Part shown: in pieces, positions 27,477 to 36,633 of the stretch
Layout of the letters: each line of letters begins with the position of its first letter
How positions within the stretch are numbered: the stretch's first letter is position 1
Source: CAVVZJ01 sp963752755
GTDB taxonomy: Bacteria; Planctomycetota; Planctomycetia; Isosphaerales; Isosphaeraceae
Direction: 5' to 3'
NCBI GenBank assembly: GCA_963752755.1
Contig: CAVVZJ010000001.1
Location: forward strand, 1,488,001 to 1,552,000
Length of the DNA stretch: 64,000 bases
Made by a program: the position numbers and the translations under genes
Notes under the pieces: model-generated
The model's database searches: none
Seen by the model: the letters and a program-made list of their open reading frames with translations, nothing else
Told to the model about the DNA's origin: nothing

Positions 27477-27545
27477 GCGTCAAGTCTTCGACGATCGCTC
27501 GCGAATCGACCTCAAGAATGGCGTCCTTCGTCGAAGACTCGACGC
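27477..27545. repeat. 18-bp inverted repeat between convergent genes
   Basis: GCGTCAAGTCTTCGACGA at 27477-27494 matches the complement of 27528-27545 at 17 of 18 positions, with a 33-base loop. It lies between the sigma gene and the stop of the lipoprotein gene, so it may terminate the latter. Its core resembles the small hairpin at 800-826. Confidence 0.5.
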
Positions 27546-27564
27546 TCCCGACATCCTCGCTCGC

Positions 27565-28809
27565 TCAGCGATAAAAGCCCGACCCGAGCACGCCCCGACG
27601 ATCCGTCGAGCTCGCCGTGGCGGCTGCGGGACGTTCCGGGAAACCTGGGCGGACGATCGCCGGAGTGCCTCGCGGATCGTTGTCGGGTGTGGCCAGGTCC
27701 GGACCCATCGGCAACGGGTCCGACCAGCGGAGGGAGGCCCCGTCCACCCCGATCGGCTCGGGAGCGCCCAGGCTCGTGCCCGAGCCGATGGAGGTCGCGC
27801 CGTCGTCGAATCCGGGGGCCGGTTCGTCGGCACGCGGATCCGGGTTCGTCTCCGAGCCGGCGGGCGGCGCGGGCATGCTCTGATACGATCGCGACCCTTC
27901 AGCAGCATACGCCTGCGGCTCGGTGATCCGCCGCGGCGGATAGCCCGCGATCTCGGGAACGCTGAAGAGGGCCTGGCGGTTGTCGTCGTCGAACGGCGTG
28001 TTGACCTCGACGTTGCGCAGGCTGATGTCCAGGATCGGAGGTTTCTTGCCCTCTTGCTGCGCCGTGAACAGCTCCAGGCGAAGGCGATGGGGAATCTCCA
28101 CCTGTTTGGCCGTGGCCGGCTCGTCCTGGTTCACGGCGACGGGCCGATAGTCCGTCGGGGTGACGACGGCGAGCTTCGTCATCCGGTCGGGAGCGTAGAA
28201 GATGTGGTTGCGGATTCGGCGGGTCGTAAGGTCATAGACAGTCCGCTTGAGCACCGTCGAGCCGCGGCCGTCGTCGCGGTAGTGGTCGAGAACGAGGAGG
28301 TTCGGATACCCGGTTTTCTCCGGCTTGATCCGCGACGCCTCGTCCGCTGGGATCTCGCGGAGGCCGAGCGACTCGACGATCCAGTCGGGGTTGAACATCA
28401 GGCCCGGCGGCACGGAACCCCCCGGTCCGTAATCGCCGACGAGCACGGCGTGGTCCTCCGAGTCCTTGCTCCAGAACCAGAATTCCTGGTCGTTCGAGCC
28501 AACCTTGATGTAGTTACGACCGCCTGGGCCGTCGAGCTTCAGGTTGAAGTTGCGGGGCCGCTCGAAGACCATCGTGCCGTCCAGCGCGCCCCGAACCCGG
28601 CTGGCGTTATCCGAGACGGCGGCATAGGCCGTCAGCGCTTGGACCGGCTCGGCATTGCGGTTGGTGTTCGCCACCAGGTCGGCCACGGCGACCGTCGGAC
28701 GGGGGGCGACCGCCTCGGGACGGATGGCCATGCGGTTGCCGACACCCGCGGAGCAGCCGGTCAGGGCCGCGACCGCGAACAGGGCGGGCAGGGCCTTGCG
28801 AGGGATCAT
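27565..28809 (-). CDS. Planctomycete lipoprotein, hypothetical
   Basis: 414 residues starting 'MIPRKALPALFAVAALTGCSAG' with a clear lipobox L-T-G-C, so it is lipid-anchored. Middle strands such as 'GTMVFERPRNFNLKLDGPGG', 'QEFWFWSKDSEDHAVLVGD' and 'LFTAQQEGKKPPILDISLRNVEVN' suggest a LolA/LolB-like beta fold that binds lipoprotein or lipid. The C-terminal 90 residues are Pro/Ala/Asp-rich and probably disordered. The start is supported by GGGGAGG 9 bases upstream; the frame extends back over the aminotransferase stop without similarity. Confidence 0.75.
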   Translation of the reverse strand: MIPRKALPALFAVAALTGCSAGVGNRMAIRPEAVAPRPTVAVADLVANTNRNAEPVQALTAYAAVSDNASRVRGALDGTMVFERPRNFNLKLDGPGGRNYIKVGSNDQEFWFWSKDSEDHAVLVGDYGPGGSVPPGLMFNPDWIVESLGLREIPADEASRIKPEKTGYPNLLVLDHYRDDGRGSTVLKRTVYDLTTRRIRNHIFYAPDRMTKLAVVTPTDYRPVAVNQDEPATAKQVEIPHRLRLELFTAQQEGKKPPILDISLRNVEVNTPFDDDNRQALFSVPEIAGYPPRRITEPQAYAAEGSRSYQSMPAPPAGSETNPDPRADEPAPGFDDGATSIGSGTSLGAPEPIGVDGASLRWSDPLPMGPDLATPDNDPRGTPAIVRPGFPERPAAATASSTDRRGVLGSGFYR

Positions 28810-29000
28810 CAGGGCAGACCTCCCCGGTCCGCCGGCCCGACGGGGGCAATCGGGCTCGGGCTGGGCCGAATCGTAGGTTCCAGCCAGGTTGCGCGACAGG
28901 GCGAGGGTCGGGACGCGAGCGGCGTAGCCTAACTCGCGGCCCGGAACCGAGCAATCCCGATTCGATACCTGCCCATGTCCCTCATCGACCAGCCGCACGC

Positions 29001-30203
29001 TCATCCCTTGAGGAATTCCTCCAGGGCGTCGAAGCCACGCTCCAGCGTCTTCAACGACGGTGGCGAACGAGAGCCGCGCGTACCCCTCGGCACCGAAGGC
29101 CGAGCCCATCACCAGGGCGACGTGGGCCGCCGAGAGGGCGGCCAGGCAGAACGTCGGTCGAGTTCGCGATCGGCCGGCCGCCGAGCGTCCGGCCGAAGTG
29201 GGCCGACACGTTCATGAAGGCGTAAAAGGCCCCGCCTGGCGGCACGCAGCCGACCTCGGGCAGCGTCGCGATCCGCTCCAGCACGTAGGCCCGTCGCTTC
29301 GTGAACTGGTCGAGCATGGCCTGGACCGAGTCCTGCGGGCCGTTGATCGCCTCCAGAGCCGCATACTGGCTGATCGAGCAGGGGTTGCTCGTCTCCTGGC
29401 TCTGGAGGTCGCCCATGAACTTCGCCACCGGCGCCGGTGCGACGGCCCAGCCGATCCGCCAGCCGGTCATGGCATACGTCTTGCTGACGCCGGAGATCGT
29501 GATCGTCCGCTCGGCAAGTCCGGAACGGAGCGTGGCGAAGCAGGTGGGGCGAGCTGTCACCGTAACAGAGTTGCTCGTAGATCTCATCGGAGAGGACGCC
29601 CACGCTCGGTCTGCAGAACCGCGTCGGCGAGGGCCTCCAGCTCCTCTCGGGAATAGACGACACCGGTCGGGTTGCTCGGGCTGTTGATCATGAGCAGCTT
29701 CGTGCGCGGCGTGACCGCGGCCAGGAAGCGATCGGGATGGAGCTTGAACTCCTCCGCCTCGGTCGTCTCCACGATGACCGGCCGGGCGCCGGTGAGCTTC
29801 ACCAGATCGGAATAGCTGACCCAGTAGGGGGCCGGGATGATGACCTCGTCGCCAGGCCCGCAGACGGCCATGAGGGCGTTGTGGATCGAATGCTTGGCCC
29901 CGTTGGAGACGACCACCTGCTCGGGCTTGGTGGGGAGGCGATGGTGCTCGCTGTAGAGTCGTGCGATCGCCTGGCGAAGCTCGGGGATGCCGGCCGGGGG
30001 CGTGTAGTGGGTCTGGCCGGCTCGCATGGCCCGAAGGGCCGCCTCCTGGATATTCTCCGGGCGTCTGGAAGTCGGGCTCGCCGAGCGCGAAGTCGAGCAC
30101 GTCCACCCCCTCACGCCTTCAGCCGACGGGCCTCCGCGGCCATCGCCAGCGTCGCGGACGGGGCAATCAATGTCGATCGTTCGGCCAGGCTCAGAACCGC
30201 CAT
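29001..30203 (-). CDS. PLP-dependent aminotransferase, class I/II (six frame breaks)
   Basis: Aspartate-aminotransferase-like fold type I enzyme of about 400 residues. Frame-corrected reading gives 'MAVLSLAERSTLIAPSATLAMAAEARRLKA', 'VDVLDFALGEPDFQTP', 'THYTPPAGIPELRQAIA', 'VVSNGAKHSIHNAL', 'MINSPSNPTGVVYS', 'DEIYEQLCYG', the PLP lysine in 'ISGVSKTYAMTGWRIGW', and 'ALEEFLKG' at the end. Breaks lie near 30115 (a premature TGA), 30064, 29610, 29548, 29155 and 29063. All active-site motifs survive. Probably aspartate or a related amino-acid transaminase; the substrate cannot be fixed from sequence. Confidence 0.8.
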
Positions 30204-30535
30204 CGTCGTCGCCTCTTCAGTTCTTCCGCTATCGGACTCGGGAAAACGCCGGAGGCCCGAGAGGCACCGGTTCGCTCACTCTACCACGGAAACGCCGCGA
30301 CCGTCACCGGCCAGCCAGCCGGTTCGCCCGATCGCCGCCACAGAAAGACCATCTTGCCTTGGCTCCTCGTTTTATCCAATTTCGCCATGTTGACTTGCCT
30401 GGACGGCCTGCGTCGTATAAATTACCTAATGTCCGGATTTGGTATGCAACGGGCTGAGGAACTCATCCGGGACCCGGTGGCGGAAAGCAGGCCGGGTCAG
30501 CAGGCGCCAGGGACGCGGCGCGATGGGGGATTACG
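30204..30535. other. 332-base divergent intergenic region
   Basis: Lies between the aminotransferase (-) and fabF (+) starts and must hold promoters for both. A weak candidate for fabF is TTGACT at 30390-30395 with TATAAA at 30416-30421, but the 20-base spacer is long. No gene was found. Confidence 0.4.
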
Positions 30536-31816
30536 ATGCGTCGCGTGGTGATCACCGGGATTGGCGTCGTCTCGCCCAACGGCATCGGTCGCAAGGCATT
30601 CGCCGAGGCGATCGTCGAGGGGCGGTCGGGGGTGGGACCGATCGAGAGCTTCGACACCTCCGGCCAGCGTGTGAAGATCGCCGGGGAGGTCAAGAACTTC
30701 GAGCCGACCGCTTATCTGGGCGAGCATAAGAAGAACGCCAAGGCGATGAGCCGGGCGGTCGGCTTCGCCGTCGGTGCAGCGTCGCTGGCGGCCGAAGATG
30801 CCGAGTTGAACCCGAACAAGCTCGACCCGGAGCGGTTCGGCGTCTGCATGGGCACCGGCATCACGCCGATGGACGTCGTCGAACTGGCCGGCCCGATCGC
30901 TCGTGGTCTCTCGCCGGACGGGCGGCTCGACCTCGGCCGGTTCAGCATGGCCCAGATGGAGTCGATGTGCCCGGTCTGGCTCCTGAAGCACCTGCCGAAC
31001 ATGGCGGCAGCGCACATCTCGATCCTCCATCACGCGATGGGGCCGAACAACACGATCGTGACCGCCTGCGCCGCCGGCACGCAGGCCGTCGGCGAGGCCT
31101 TCCGGCTGATCGCCCGGGGGGACACCGACGTGATGCTGGCCGGCGGTTGCGATAGCCGGCTCGATCCGCTCCTGATGGTCGCCTACACCTCCTTGAACGC
31201 CGTCAGCCTCTCGGCCCGTCCGCCGGCCGAGGTCTCGCGGCCTTTCGACGGCGAGCGCGACGGGTTCGTCCTGGGCGAAGGGGCGGCCGTGCTCGTGCTG
31301 GAGAGCCTCCAGCGGGCGCGGAGGCGTCGGGCGAAGATCTATGCCGAGGTCGTTGGCTACGGGTCCTCGTTCGACGCCTACGGCCTGACCCGTCCCGAGC
31401 CCGACGGCAAGGGGGCCGCGATCTCGATGCGCAACGCCCTGCGCGAGGCGAAGATTGATCCGCTCGACGTGGACTACATCAATGCCCACGGCACCAGCAC
31501 CCGCCTGAATGACATCATGGAGACCGTCGCAGTCAAGCGGGTCTTCGGCGACCGCGCCCGGAAGATCCCGATGAGTTCCCAGAAGTCGATGGTCGGCCAC
31601 CTGATCGGTGCCTCCGGCGCCCTGGAGGCTGCGGCGACCGCCCTGTCTCTCGAGCGCGGTGTGATCCCGCCCACGATTAACCAAGCCGTCCGCGACCCGG
31701 CCTGCGACCTCGATTACGTTCCCAACACCGCCCGCGAGATCCCGGTCCGCACCGCCATCTCCAACAGCTTCGGCTTCGGCGGTCAGAACGCCTCGCTGGT
31801 CATGACCCGACTCTGA
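30536..31816 (+). CDS. fabF: Beta-ketoacyl-ACP synthase II
   Basis: 426-residue condensing enzyme of fatty acid synthesis. The thiolase-fold active site is complete: Cys178 in 'VTACAAGTQA', His318 in 'NAHGTST' and His355 in 'SMVGHLIGAS'. The start 'MRRVVITGIGVVSPNG' and end 'SNSFGFGGQNASLVM' are canonical for FabF. It would elongate acyl-ACP with malonyl-ACP in the cytoplasm. A G-rich ribosome binding site precedes ATG 30536. It is a stand-alone gene with no acpP or fabG next to it; fabI lies 17 kb away. Confidence 0.93.
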   Translation: MRRVVITGIGVVSPNGIGRKAFAEAIVEGRSGVGPIESFDTSGQRVKIAGEVKNFEPTAYLGEHKKNAKAMSRAVGFAVGAASLAAEDAELNPNKLDPERFGVCMGTGITPMDVVELAGPIARGLSPDGRLDLGRFSMAQMESMCPVWLLKHLPNMAAAHISILHHAMGPNNTIVTACAAGTQAVGEAFRLIARGDTDVMLAGGCDSRLDPLLMVAYTSLNAVSLSARPPAEVSRPFDGERDGFVLGEGAAVLVLESLQRARRRRAKIYAEVVGYGSSFDAYGLTRPEPDGKGAAISMRNALREAKIDPLDVDYINAHGTSTRLNDIMETVAVKRVFGDRARKIPMSSQKSMVGHLIGASGALEAAATALSLERGVIPPTINQAVRDPACDLDYVPNTAREIPVRTAISNSFGFGGQNASLVMTRL

Positions 31817-32349
31817 GAGCAATTGCGGATTGCAGATTGCCGAATTCGCCTTGCGGAATCCCCCAAACATTCCGTTAACTCCAAGCCGGCTGTGGGCCGC
31901 ACGTCGTCTTCGCCATGCGGAAGACGGCCTGCGGTCCGCATCTTGCTAACGAATTCTCCCAAAGCCGGTTTTTGTGCTATAATTAACGCTGGCCGCTGTC
32001 GCTCGGGTGGTCCCTCTGATGTCCATGAACCGCGCGGCATCGCGACGCTACCCAGCGACGCCTCGCGCCGAACGAACTTCAAAATAGGCAAGGAACGCCT
32101 TTTAATGGTTTGCTATTTCAAGAGTTGCGCTTGCTGGCCTGAATGGCTTTCAAGCGTCCCTATGGCATCCTGACATGGTCCCTCCTGCGTCCTTGCCCCG
32201 TCTCCGGCGCGTCGCACGAGCGTCCGGACCGTCCGCTGATCGTCAAAAAAAGCGCGTTTCGCCTCATAAGGTCCACCCATTTCGCAACTCTCCTGACCGC
32301 GGCTCCAGCAGAGAATCCGCAATCCGCAATCCCTGAAGAGGGTCTCTCG
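31817..32349. other. 533-base intergenic region
   Basis: The first 150 bases hold short imperfect repeats ('GCGGATTGC', 'GCAATCCGCAATCC' recurring near 32325). The rest contains the repeated element at 31966-32160. The permease frame is open back to 32143, but its first 69 codons are not protein-like. Confidence 0.5.
31966..32160 (+). repeat. Intergenic element, copy A (promoter-like box plus conserved block)
   Basis: GTGCTATAATTAAC at 31974-31987 contains a consensus TATAAT at 31978-31983. Ninety-two bases downstream, at 32070, begins GAACGAACTTCAAAATAGGC followed by AAG. The element ends with AAGCGTCCC at 32152-32160. The same three landmarks with the same spacing occur on the other strand at 50170-50360. 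The part between them is only partly conserved (GGTGGTC, GCGACGC). It may be a small RNA gene with its promoter, or a non-autonomous mobile element. Confidence 0.6.
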
Positions 32350-33726
32350 ATGCTCAGACGCCGGCTCTCGCTGGTGCAGGCCGTCAGCCTGAACATGGGG
32401 ATGATGGTCGGCGTCGGACCGTTCATCACGATCCCGCCGTTCCTCGCGACGCTCGGTGGCCCGCACGCGATGGTCGGCTGGTTGCTGGGTGCCTTGGTCG
32501 CGATTGCCGACGGCATGGTCTGGAGCGAGTTGACGGCCGCCTTCCCCGGCTCAGGCGGGACGTTCCACTTCTACGACGCCATCTTCGGCCGGTCGACGAC
32601 CGGGCGGCTCCTGAAGTTCCTGTTCGTCTGGCAGTTCCTCTTCAGCGGCCCCCTGGAGCTGGCCAGCGGGGCGATCGGGCTGGGCAATTACGCGGGCTTC
32701 TACTGGGGGACTTTGAAGACGACGGCCTGGACGCTACCGCTGGGCGGGGCCAATGCATGGGTCGTCACCTGGGGCCAGGTGGCGGCGTCGGGGGCGATGC
32801 TGGCGGTTGTGGCCCTGGCATACAGGCGGATCGAGGTCGCGGGACGTCTCATGGTCGTGCTCTGGGTCGGGATGCTGGCGACGGTGGCCTTCGTGATCGT
32901 CGCCGGCCTGACGCGGTTTCAGCCGTCGTTGGCATTCGACTTCCCGCCCGACGCCTGGCGACTGAACGGCCGATTCGCCTTCGGCCTGGGGGCGGCCCTC
33001 GGGATCGCGATGTACGATTTCCTCGGCTATTACCAGGTCTGCTACCTCGGCGACGAGGTGGCCGATCCCGAGCGAACCATCCCCCGCGCGATCCTGATCT
33101 CGGCCGTCGCGGTGGCGTCGATCTACTTGACCATGAACATCTCGATCCTGGGTGTGGTCCCCTGGCGCAAGGTGATCGCGTCGCAGCACATCGCCAGCGA
33201 CTTCATGCTCTTGCGGTTTGGGCCGGGGGCGGCTCGGGTCGTCACGGCGATGATCCTCTGGACCGGAGCCACCTCGATCTTCGCCGGCATCCTGAGCTAC
33301 AGCCGTGTCCCCTACGCCGCCGCCCGCTCGGGGCACTTCTTTCGGGCATTGGCCGCCACGCACCCGACGGGAGACTTCCCCCACCGTTCCTTGCTCCTGA
33401 TCGGCCTGACGTCGGCGGCGGTCTGCTTCTTCTCGCTGGAGACCGTGATCGCGGCCCTGCTCACCTCGCGCATCCTGATCCAGTTCGTCGGCCAGATCGG
33501 GACGGTCTTCTACCTCCGGACTCGCCCCGAGCTGGTCGAACGACTCCGCTTCCGGATGCCCCTCTTTCCCATCCCGGCCTTGCTCTCGCTGGCGGGCTGG
33601 CTCTACGTCTTCAGCACCACGTCGGCCGAGACGCTCCTCTTCGGCGTGGTCTCCCTGGTCTGCGGCGTGGCCGCTTTCGGGGCCTGGTCGGTCATCGCGT
33701 CGCGAGCTCCGGGAGACGCGGCTTGA
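32350..33726 (+). CDS. APC-family amino acid permease
   Basis: 458 residues with about 12 membrane helices. The N-terminal 'LSLVQAVSLNMGMMVGVGPFI' with a G-rich first helix, 'EVADPERTIPRAILISAVAV' and 'ILSYSRVPYAAARSGHFF' are hallmarks of the APC superfamily. The substrate cannot be fixed; an amino acid or polyamine is likely. The start is ATG 32350, since AGAGGG lies just upstream and the first helix follows. It is preceded by the repeated element copy A. Confidence 0.88.
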   Translation: MLRRRLSLVQAVSLNMGMMVGVGPFITIPPFLATLGGPHAMVGWLLGALVAIADGMVWSELTAAFPGSGGTFHFYDAIFGRSTTGRLLKFLFVWQFLFSGPLELASGAIGLGNYAGFYWGTLKTTAWTLPLGGANAWVVTWGQVAASGAMLAVVALAYRRIEVAGRLMVVLWVGMLATVAFVIVAGLTRFQPSLAFDFPPDAWRLNGRFAFGLGAALGIAMYDFLGYYQVCYLGDEVADPERTIPRAILISAVAVASIYLTMNISILGVVPWRKVIASQHIASDFMLLRFGPGAARVVTAMILWTGATSIFAGILSYSRVPYAAARSGHFFRALAATHPTGDFPHRSLLLIGLTSAAVCFFSLETVIAALLTSRILIQFVGQIGTVFYLRTRPELVERLRFRMPLFPIPALLSLAGWLYVFSTTSAETLLFGVVSLVCGVAAFGAWSVIASRAPGDAA

Positions 33727-33880
33727 GGCTCACCCGAGGCGACCGTCGCGGTCGGAAGGTTCAACTCCCGCCCGCAGCCCGGTCGATCTTCCCCGGACGG
33801 ACCTAATGGAGTATTCCAAGGGGCCAATGGCTACAAACCCGCCGGTCGTTCCGGCAACGCGGAAAGAGGAGGGTTCGCCC

Positions 33881-34795
33881 ATGGGACGCATCACGATCGA
33901 GGGCCGCCGGGAGGGTGAGCCGGCCAGCGATCCGGAGTATCGGGCGCTGGAGACGGGGGAGATCCTCTATTTTCCCACCACGCCCTTCGAGCTGACCGAC
34001 GAGGAACGCCGTTTCCTCCTCGGGCAGAAACAGAGCACTGCCTTTCACAAGAATATCAGCTATCGCCCGACCGCCGACCGTCTCAAAGGCGTCGATCAGA
34101 AGGACGAGGCCGCCCGCGAACGGATGCGGGAAGTCATGCGCGTCTACTCCCGCCGCGCGATCGAATTCCTGTCCGCGTTCTTCCCTCGCTATGCCGGTTC
34201 CTGGCGGATCGACTTCGCCAGCTTCCGGCCAATCGAGGAGAACGGCCGTGCGGTCGCCGTGCGGTCGCGCAACGACCTGATCCACGTGGACAACTTCCCC
34301 TCGCGTCCTTCGAACGGGGACCGCATCCTCCGGATCTTCACCAACATCCACCCCGAGCGCCCAAGGGTCTGGGTCACCTCGGACAGCTTCGAGGCGTTGG
34401 CGCGCGCCTACGCCCACGAGGCGGGCCTGCCGCGTCGCCGGAACGGACTCGACCGGCTGCGGGCCGGGGCCTTGGGCGTGCTCTCGGCGCTCAAGCTGCC
34501 GGTGGTAGACCGGCCGGGCTATGATCAATTCATGCTCCGGTTCCACCATTTCATGAAGGAGAACGCCGGCTTCCAGAACTTCTGCCGCAAGGACCGCTGG
34601 GAGTTCCCCGCCGGCTCGACCTGGATCTGCTTCACCGATACCACCAGCCACGCCTGCCTGAGCGGTCAGTACGCCCTGGAGCAGACTTTCCTGGTCCGCC
34701 GCGACAGCCTCGCCTGGCCCGAGAAGGCTCCGGTGGCGATTCTCGAATCGATGGTCGGCTTCCCGCTGACCTACGCCCGCGGCCGGTCGGCCTGA
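33881..34795 (+). CDS. Kdo hydroxylase-like dioxygenase (KdoO family)
   Basis: 304 residues starting 'MGRITIEG', supported by GAGGAGG 8 bases upstream; the frame is open to ATG 33806. It resembles Kdo 3-hydroxylase, a Fe(II)/2-oxoglutarate enzyme that modifies the inner-core Kdo sugar of LPS. Visible features are the metal-binding H-V-D in 'LIHVDNFPSRP', 'LRIFTNIHPERPRVW', and the C-terminal signature 'FCRKDRWEFPAGSTW' with 'HACLSGQYALEQTFLV'. The protein is probably cytoplasmic or membrane-associated. Its presence suggests the organism makes Kdo-containing lipid A. Confidence 0.75.
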   Translation: MGRITIEGRREGEPASDPEYRALETGEILYFPTTPFELTDEERRFLLGQKQSTAFHKNISYRPTADRLKGVDQKDEAARERMREVMRVYSRRAIEFLSAFFPRYAGSWRIDFASFRPIEENGRAVAVRSRNDLIHVDNFPSRPSNGDRILRIFTNIHPERPRVWVTSDSFEALARAYAHEAGLPRRRNGLDRLRAGALGVLSALKLPVVDRPGYDQFMLRFHHFMKENAGFQNFCRKDRWEFPAGSTWICFTDTTSHACLSGQYALEQTFLVRRDSLAWPEKAPVAILESMVGFPLTYARGRSA

Positions 34796-34835
34796 GGCGG
34801 ATCGGCCGGAAGGCTCATCCCGTCGCGAGTCTCAG

Positions 34836-34882
34836 CTTCGCCCACCGATCTCCTAGCCGGGCAAGGAGATCGGTGGGCGAAG
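34836..34882. terminator. Perfect 19-bp bidirectional terminator
   Basis: CTTCGCCCACCGATCTCCT at 34836-34854 and its exact complement at 34864-34882 enclose a 9-base loop, between the convergent Kdo hydroxylase (+) and galT (-) genes. Confidence 0.85.
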
Positions 34883-34911
34883 TCCATCCTGCGAGGGACC
34901 TTGATCCGACC

Positions 34912-35985
34912 TCACTCCGCCGCGCCCGCCAGCGAGCGGAGCCCGGCGGTGACCGTCGGTCGGGGTGAGCCATGGGGCGGCACCTCGACGTCGCGAAGGT
35001 AGGCAGCGGCCTCCTCCGGAGGCACGGGATTGATGTAAAAGCCCGAACCCCACTCGAAGCCGGCCACCTTCGTCAAGCGGGGGATGATCTCGATGTGCCA
35101 GTGGTAGTGGGGCAATTCCTGATGATCGAAGGGCGCTGTGTGGATGATGTAGTTGTAGGGCGGGCTGTCGAGCGCCAGCTCCAGCTTGTTGAGAACCTGG
35201 CGGAGAACCGTGCCCAGATCATCGACGCCCGGCTTCGGGATGTTCTCGAAGTGGCTGGAGTGGGTCTTGGGCAGAATCCAGGTCTCGAACGGGAAGCGGC
35301 TGGCGTAGGGGCAGAACGCGGTAAAGTGCGCCGTGTCGAGCACGATCCGGCTCTCGGTGGCCAACTCCTGCTGGTACATATCACAATAGATGCACCGTCC
35401 GCGGTAATTGAAGAACTCGAGCGACCCGGTCATCTCCTCCCAGACCGAGACCGGCACGATCGGGGTGACGATGAGCTGGCTGTGCGTGTGCTCCAGGCTG
35501 GCACCGGCGGCGGCCCCGACGTTCTTGAACAGCATGCCATGGACCAGCCGCGAATCCTTCTTCAGATCGACCAGCCGGTCGCGATAGACCCACAAGACCT
35601 CGCGGATGTTCTCCTCGGTCATGTCGGCCATGCTGATGACGTGGCGCGGGCTCTCGATGATGACCTCGTGAGCGCCGATGCCGGCCATCATGTCGTAGAT
35701 TCCCTCGCCACGCTTGTTCAGGTTCCCCTCGATCTTCAAGGCGGGGAACTTGTTGGGCACGACCCGGACGCGCCAGCCGGCTCCGTTAGGGTGCGAACCG
35801 CGCTCGCGGTAGGCGACAATCTCCGGCGGTGTCTTCTCCTCCTGACCCTCGCAAAACGGGCAGAGGACGTTGTGGTGGTTGGTGACGTGCTGGGCGTCGC
35901 CCTTGAAGTCGTGGGGCCGCTTCGCCCGCTCGTGCGCAATGATCACCCAGCGGCCGACGATTGGGTCTTTTCGCAACTCAGGCAT
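34912..35985 (-). CDS. galT: Galactose-1-phosphate uridylyltransferase
   Basis: 357 residues starting 'MPELRKDPIVGRWVIIA'. The HIT-superfamily active-site triad is in 'LEHTHSQLI' (H-X-H-X-Q). Zinc ligands are likely in 'CPFCEGQEEKTPPE' and 'RCIYCDMYQQEL', and 'LPHYHWHIEIIPRL' is conserved near the C-terminus. It transfers UMP between UDP-glucose and galactose-1-phosphate in the cytoplasm; relatives act on ADP-sugars. The start at 35985 is preferred over the open frame to 36024 because AGAGG lies about 9 bases upstream. Confidence 0.9.
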   Translation of the reverse strand: MPELRKDPIVGRWVIIAHERAKRPHDFKGDAQHVTNHHNVLCPFCEGQEEKTPPEIVAYRERGSHPNGAGWRVRVVPNKFPALKIEGNLNKRGEGIYDMMAGIGAHEVIIESPRHVISMADMTEENIREVLWVYRDRLVDLKKDSRLVHGMLFKNVGAAAGASLEHTHSQLIVTPIVPVSVWEEMTGSLEFFNYRGRCIYCDMYQQELATESRIVLDTAHFTAFCPYASRFPFETWILPKTHSSHFENIPKPGVDDLGTVLRQVLNKLELALDSPPYNYIIHTAPFDHQELPHYHWHIEIIPRLTKVAGFEWGSGFYINPVPPEEAAAYLRDVEVPPHGSPRPTVTAGLRSLAGAAE

Positions 35986-36633
35986 ACGTCCTGCCTCTTC
36001 CTGTGCTCGGCGGTCCGGCCGCATGGTCCCGCGCCCCTGGACGAGAGGACCGAAACGAAACCGCGACGCATTCCCGCGCCGCAGTGGAGGAAATCACAAG
36101 GGAAATTCTCGCCGCCCTTTCGGGCATCCAGGAACCAGACGATCAATCCGGCAACCCGTCCCAAAGCGCCCGCACCGGCGAGGATCGGGACCCGGGCGTC
36201 CGAGCCGGCCTCACGGACGGCGCGGAAACCCAACGCGAGGCCCGCGAAGGGACCGACCACTGGCCCGATCCAGCCTGGAAACGACCTGTGCCTCATCGCC
36301 CGTTCCTTCCATTCTCGATCGACTCGGGACGCGGCGGGTTCTCAACCGATCTGCCGGGCCGTTCTCCGAGGGCGCGAGCTCCGGAGATGGTCGAGAATCG
36401 ATGATCGATGGTCAAGACGAGTTGCCCAACGCGGCTCGGACCGAGACCTTAGACTACTCCGTACGATCGCCGGATTGCTCGTGACCGGACCGAACCGACT
36501 CTCGATCGGGTGGCCATTCGCCATGAAGAACCACTTCGTGTGGGACAGCCGCCCCCGGCTGTCTCGATAGCCGACAGCCGGGGGCGGCTGTCCCACGGGA
36601 GCCGAAACTCCGAAGTCGTTCTTGGACACTTCC
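35986..36633. other. 648-base intergenic region
   Basis: No gene with family similarity was seen on either strand. The main feature is the 24-bp perfect hairpin at 36540-36596. The region probably carries the galT promoter (reverse strand) and the GH57 terminator. Confidence 0.5.
36540..36596. repeat. Perfect 24-bp hairpin
   Basis: Bases 36540-36563 (starting GTGGGACAGCCGCC) are the exact complement of 36573-36596, with a 9-base loop TCGATAGCC. It lies 38 bases beyond the GH57 stop codon. By recall, such GTGGGACAGCC palindromes are dispersed in planctomycete genomes; here it may act as a terminator. Confidence 0.75.
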
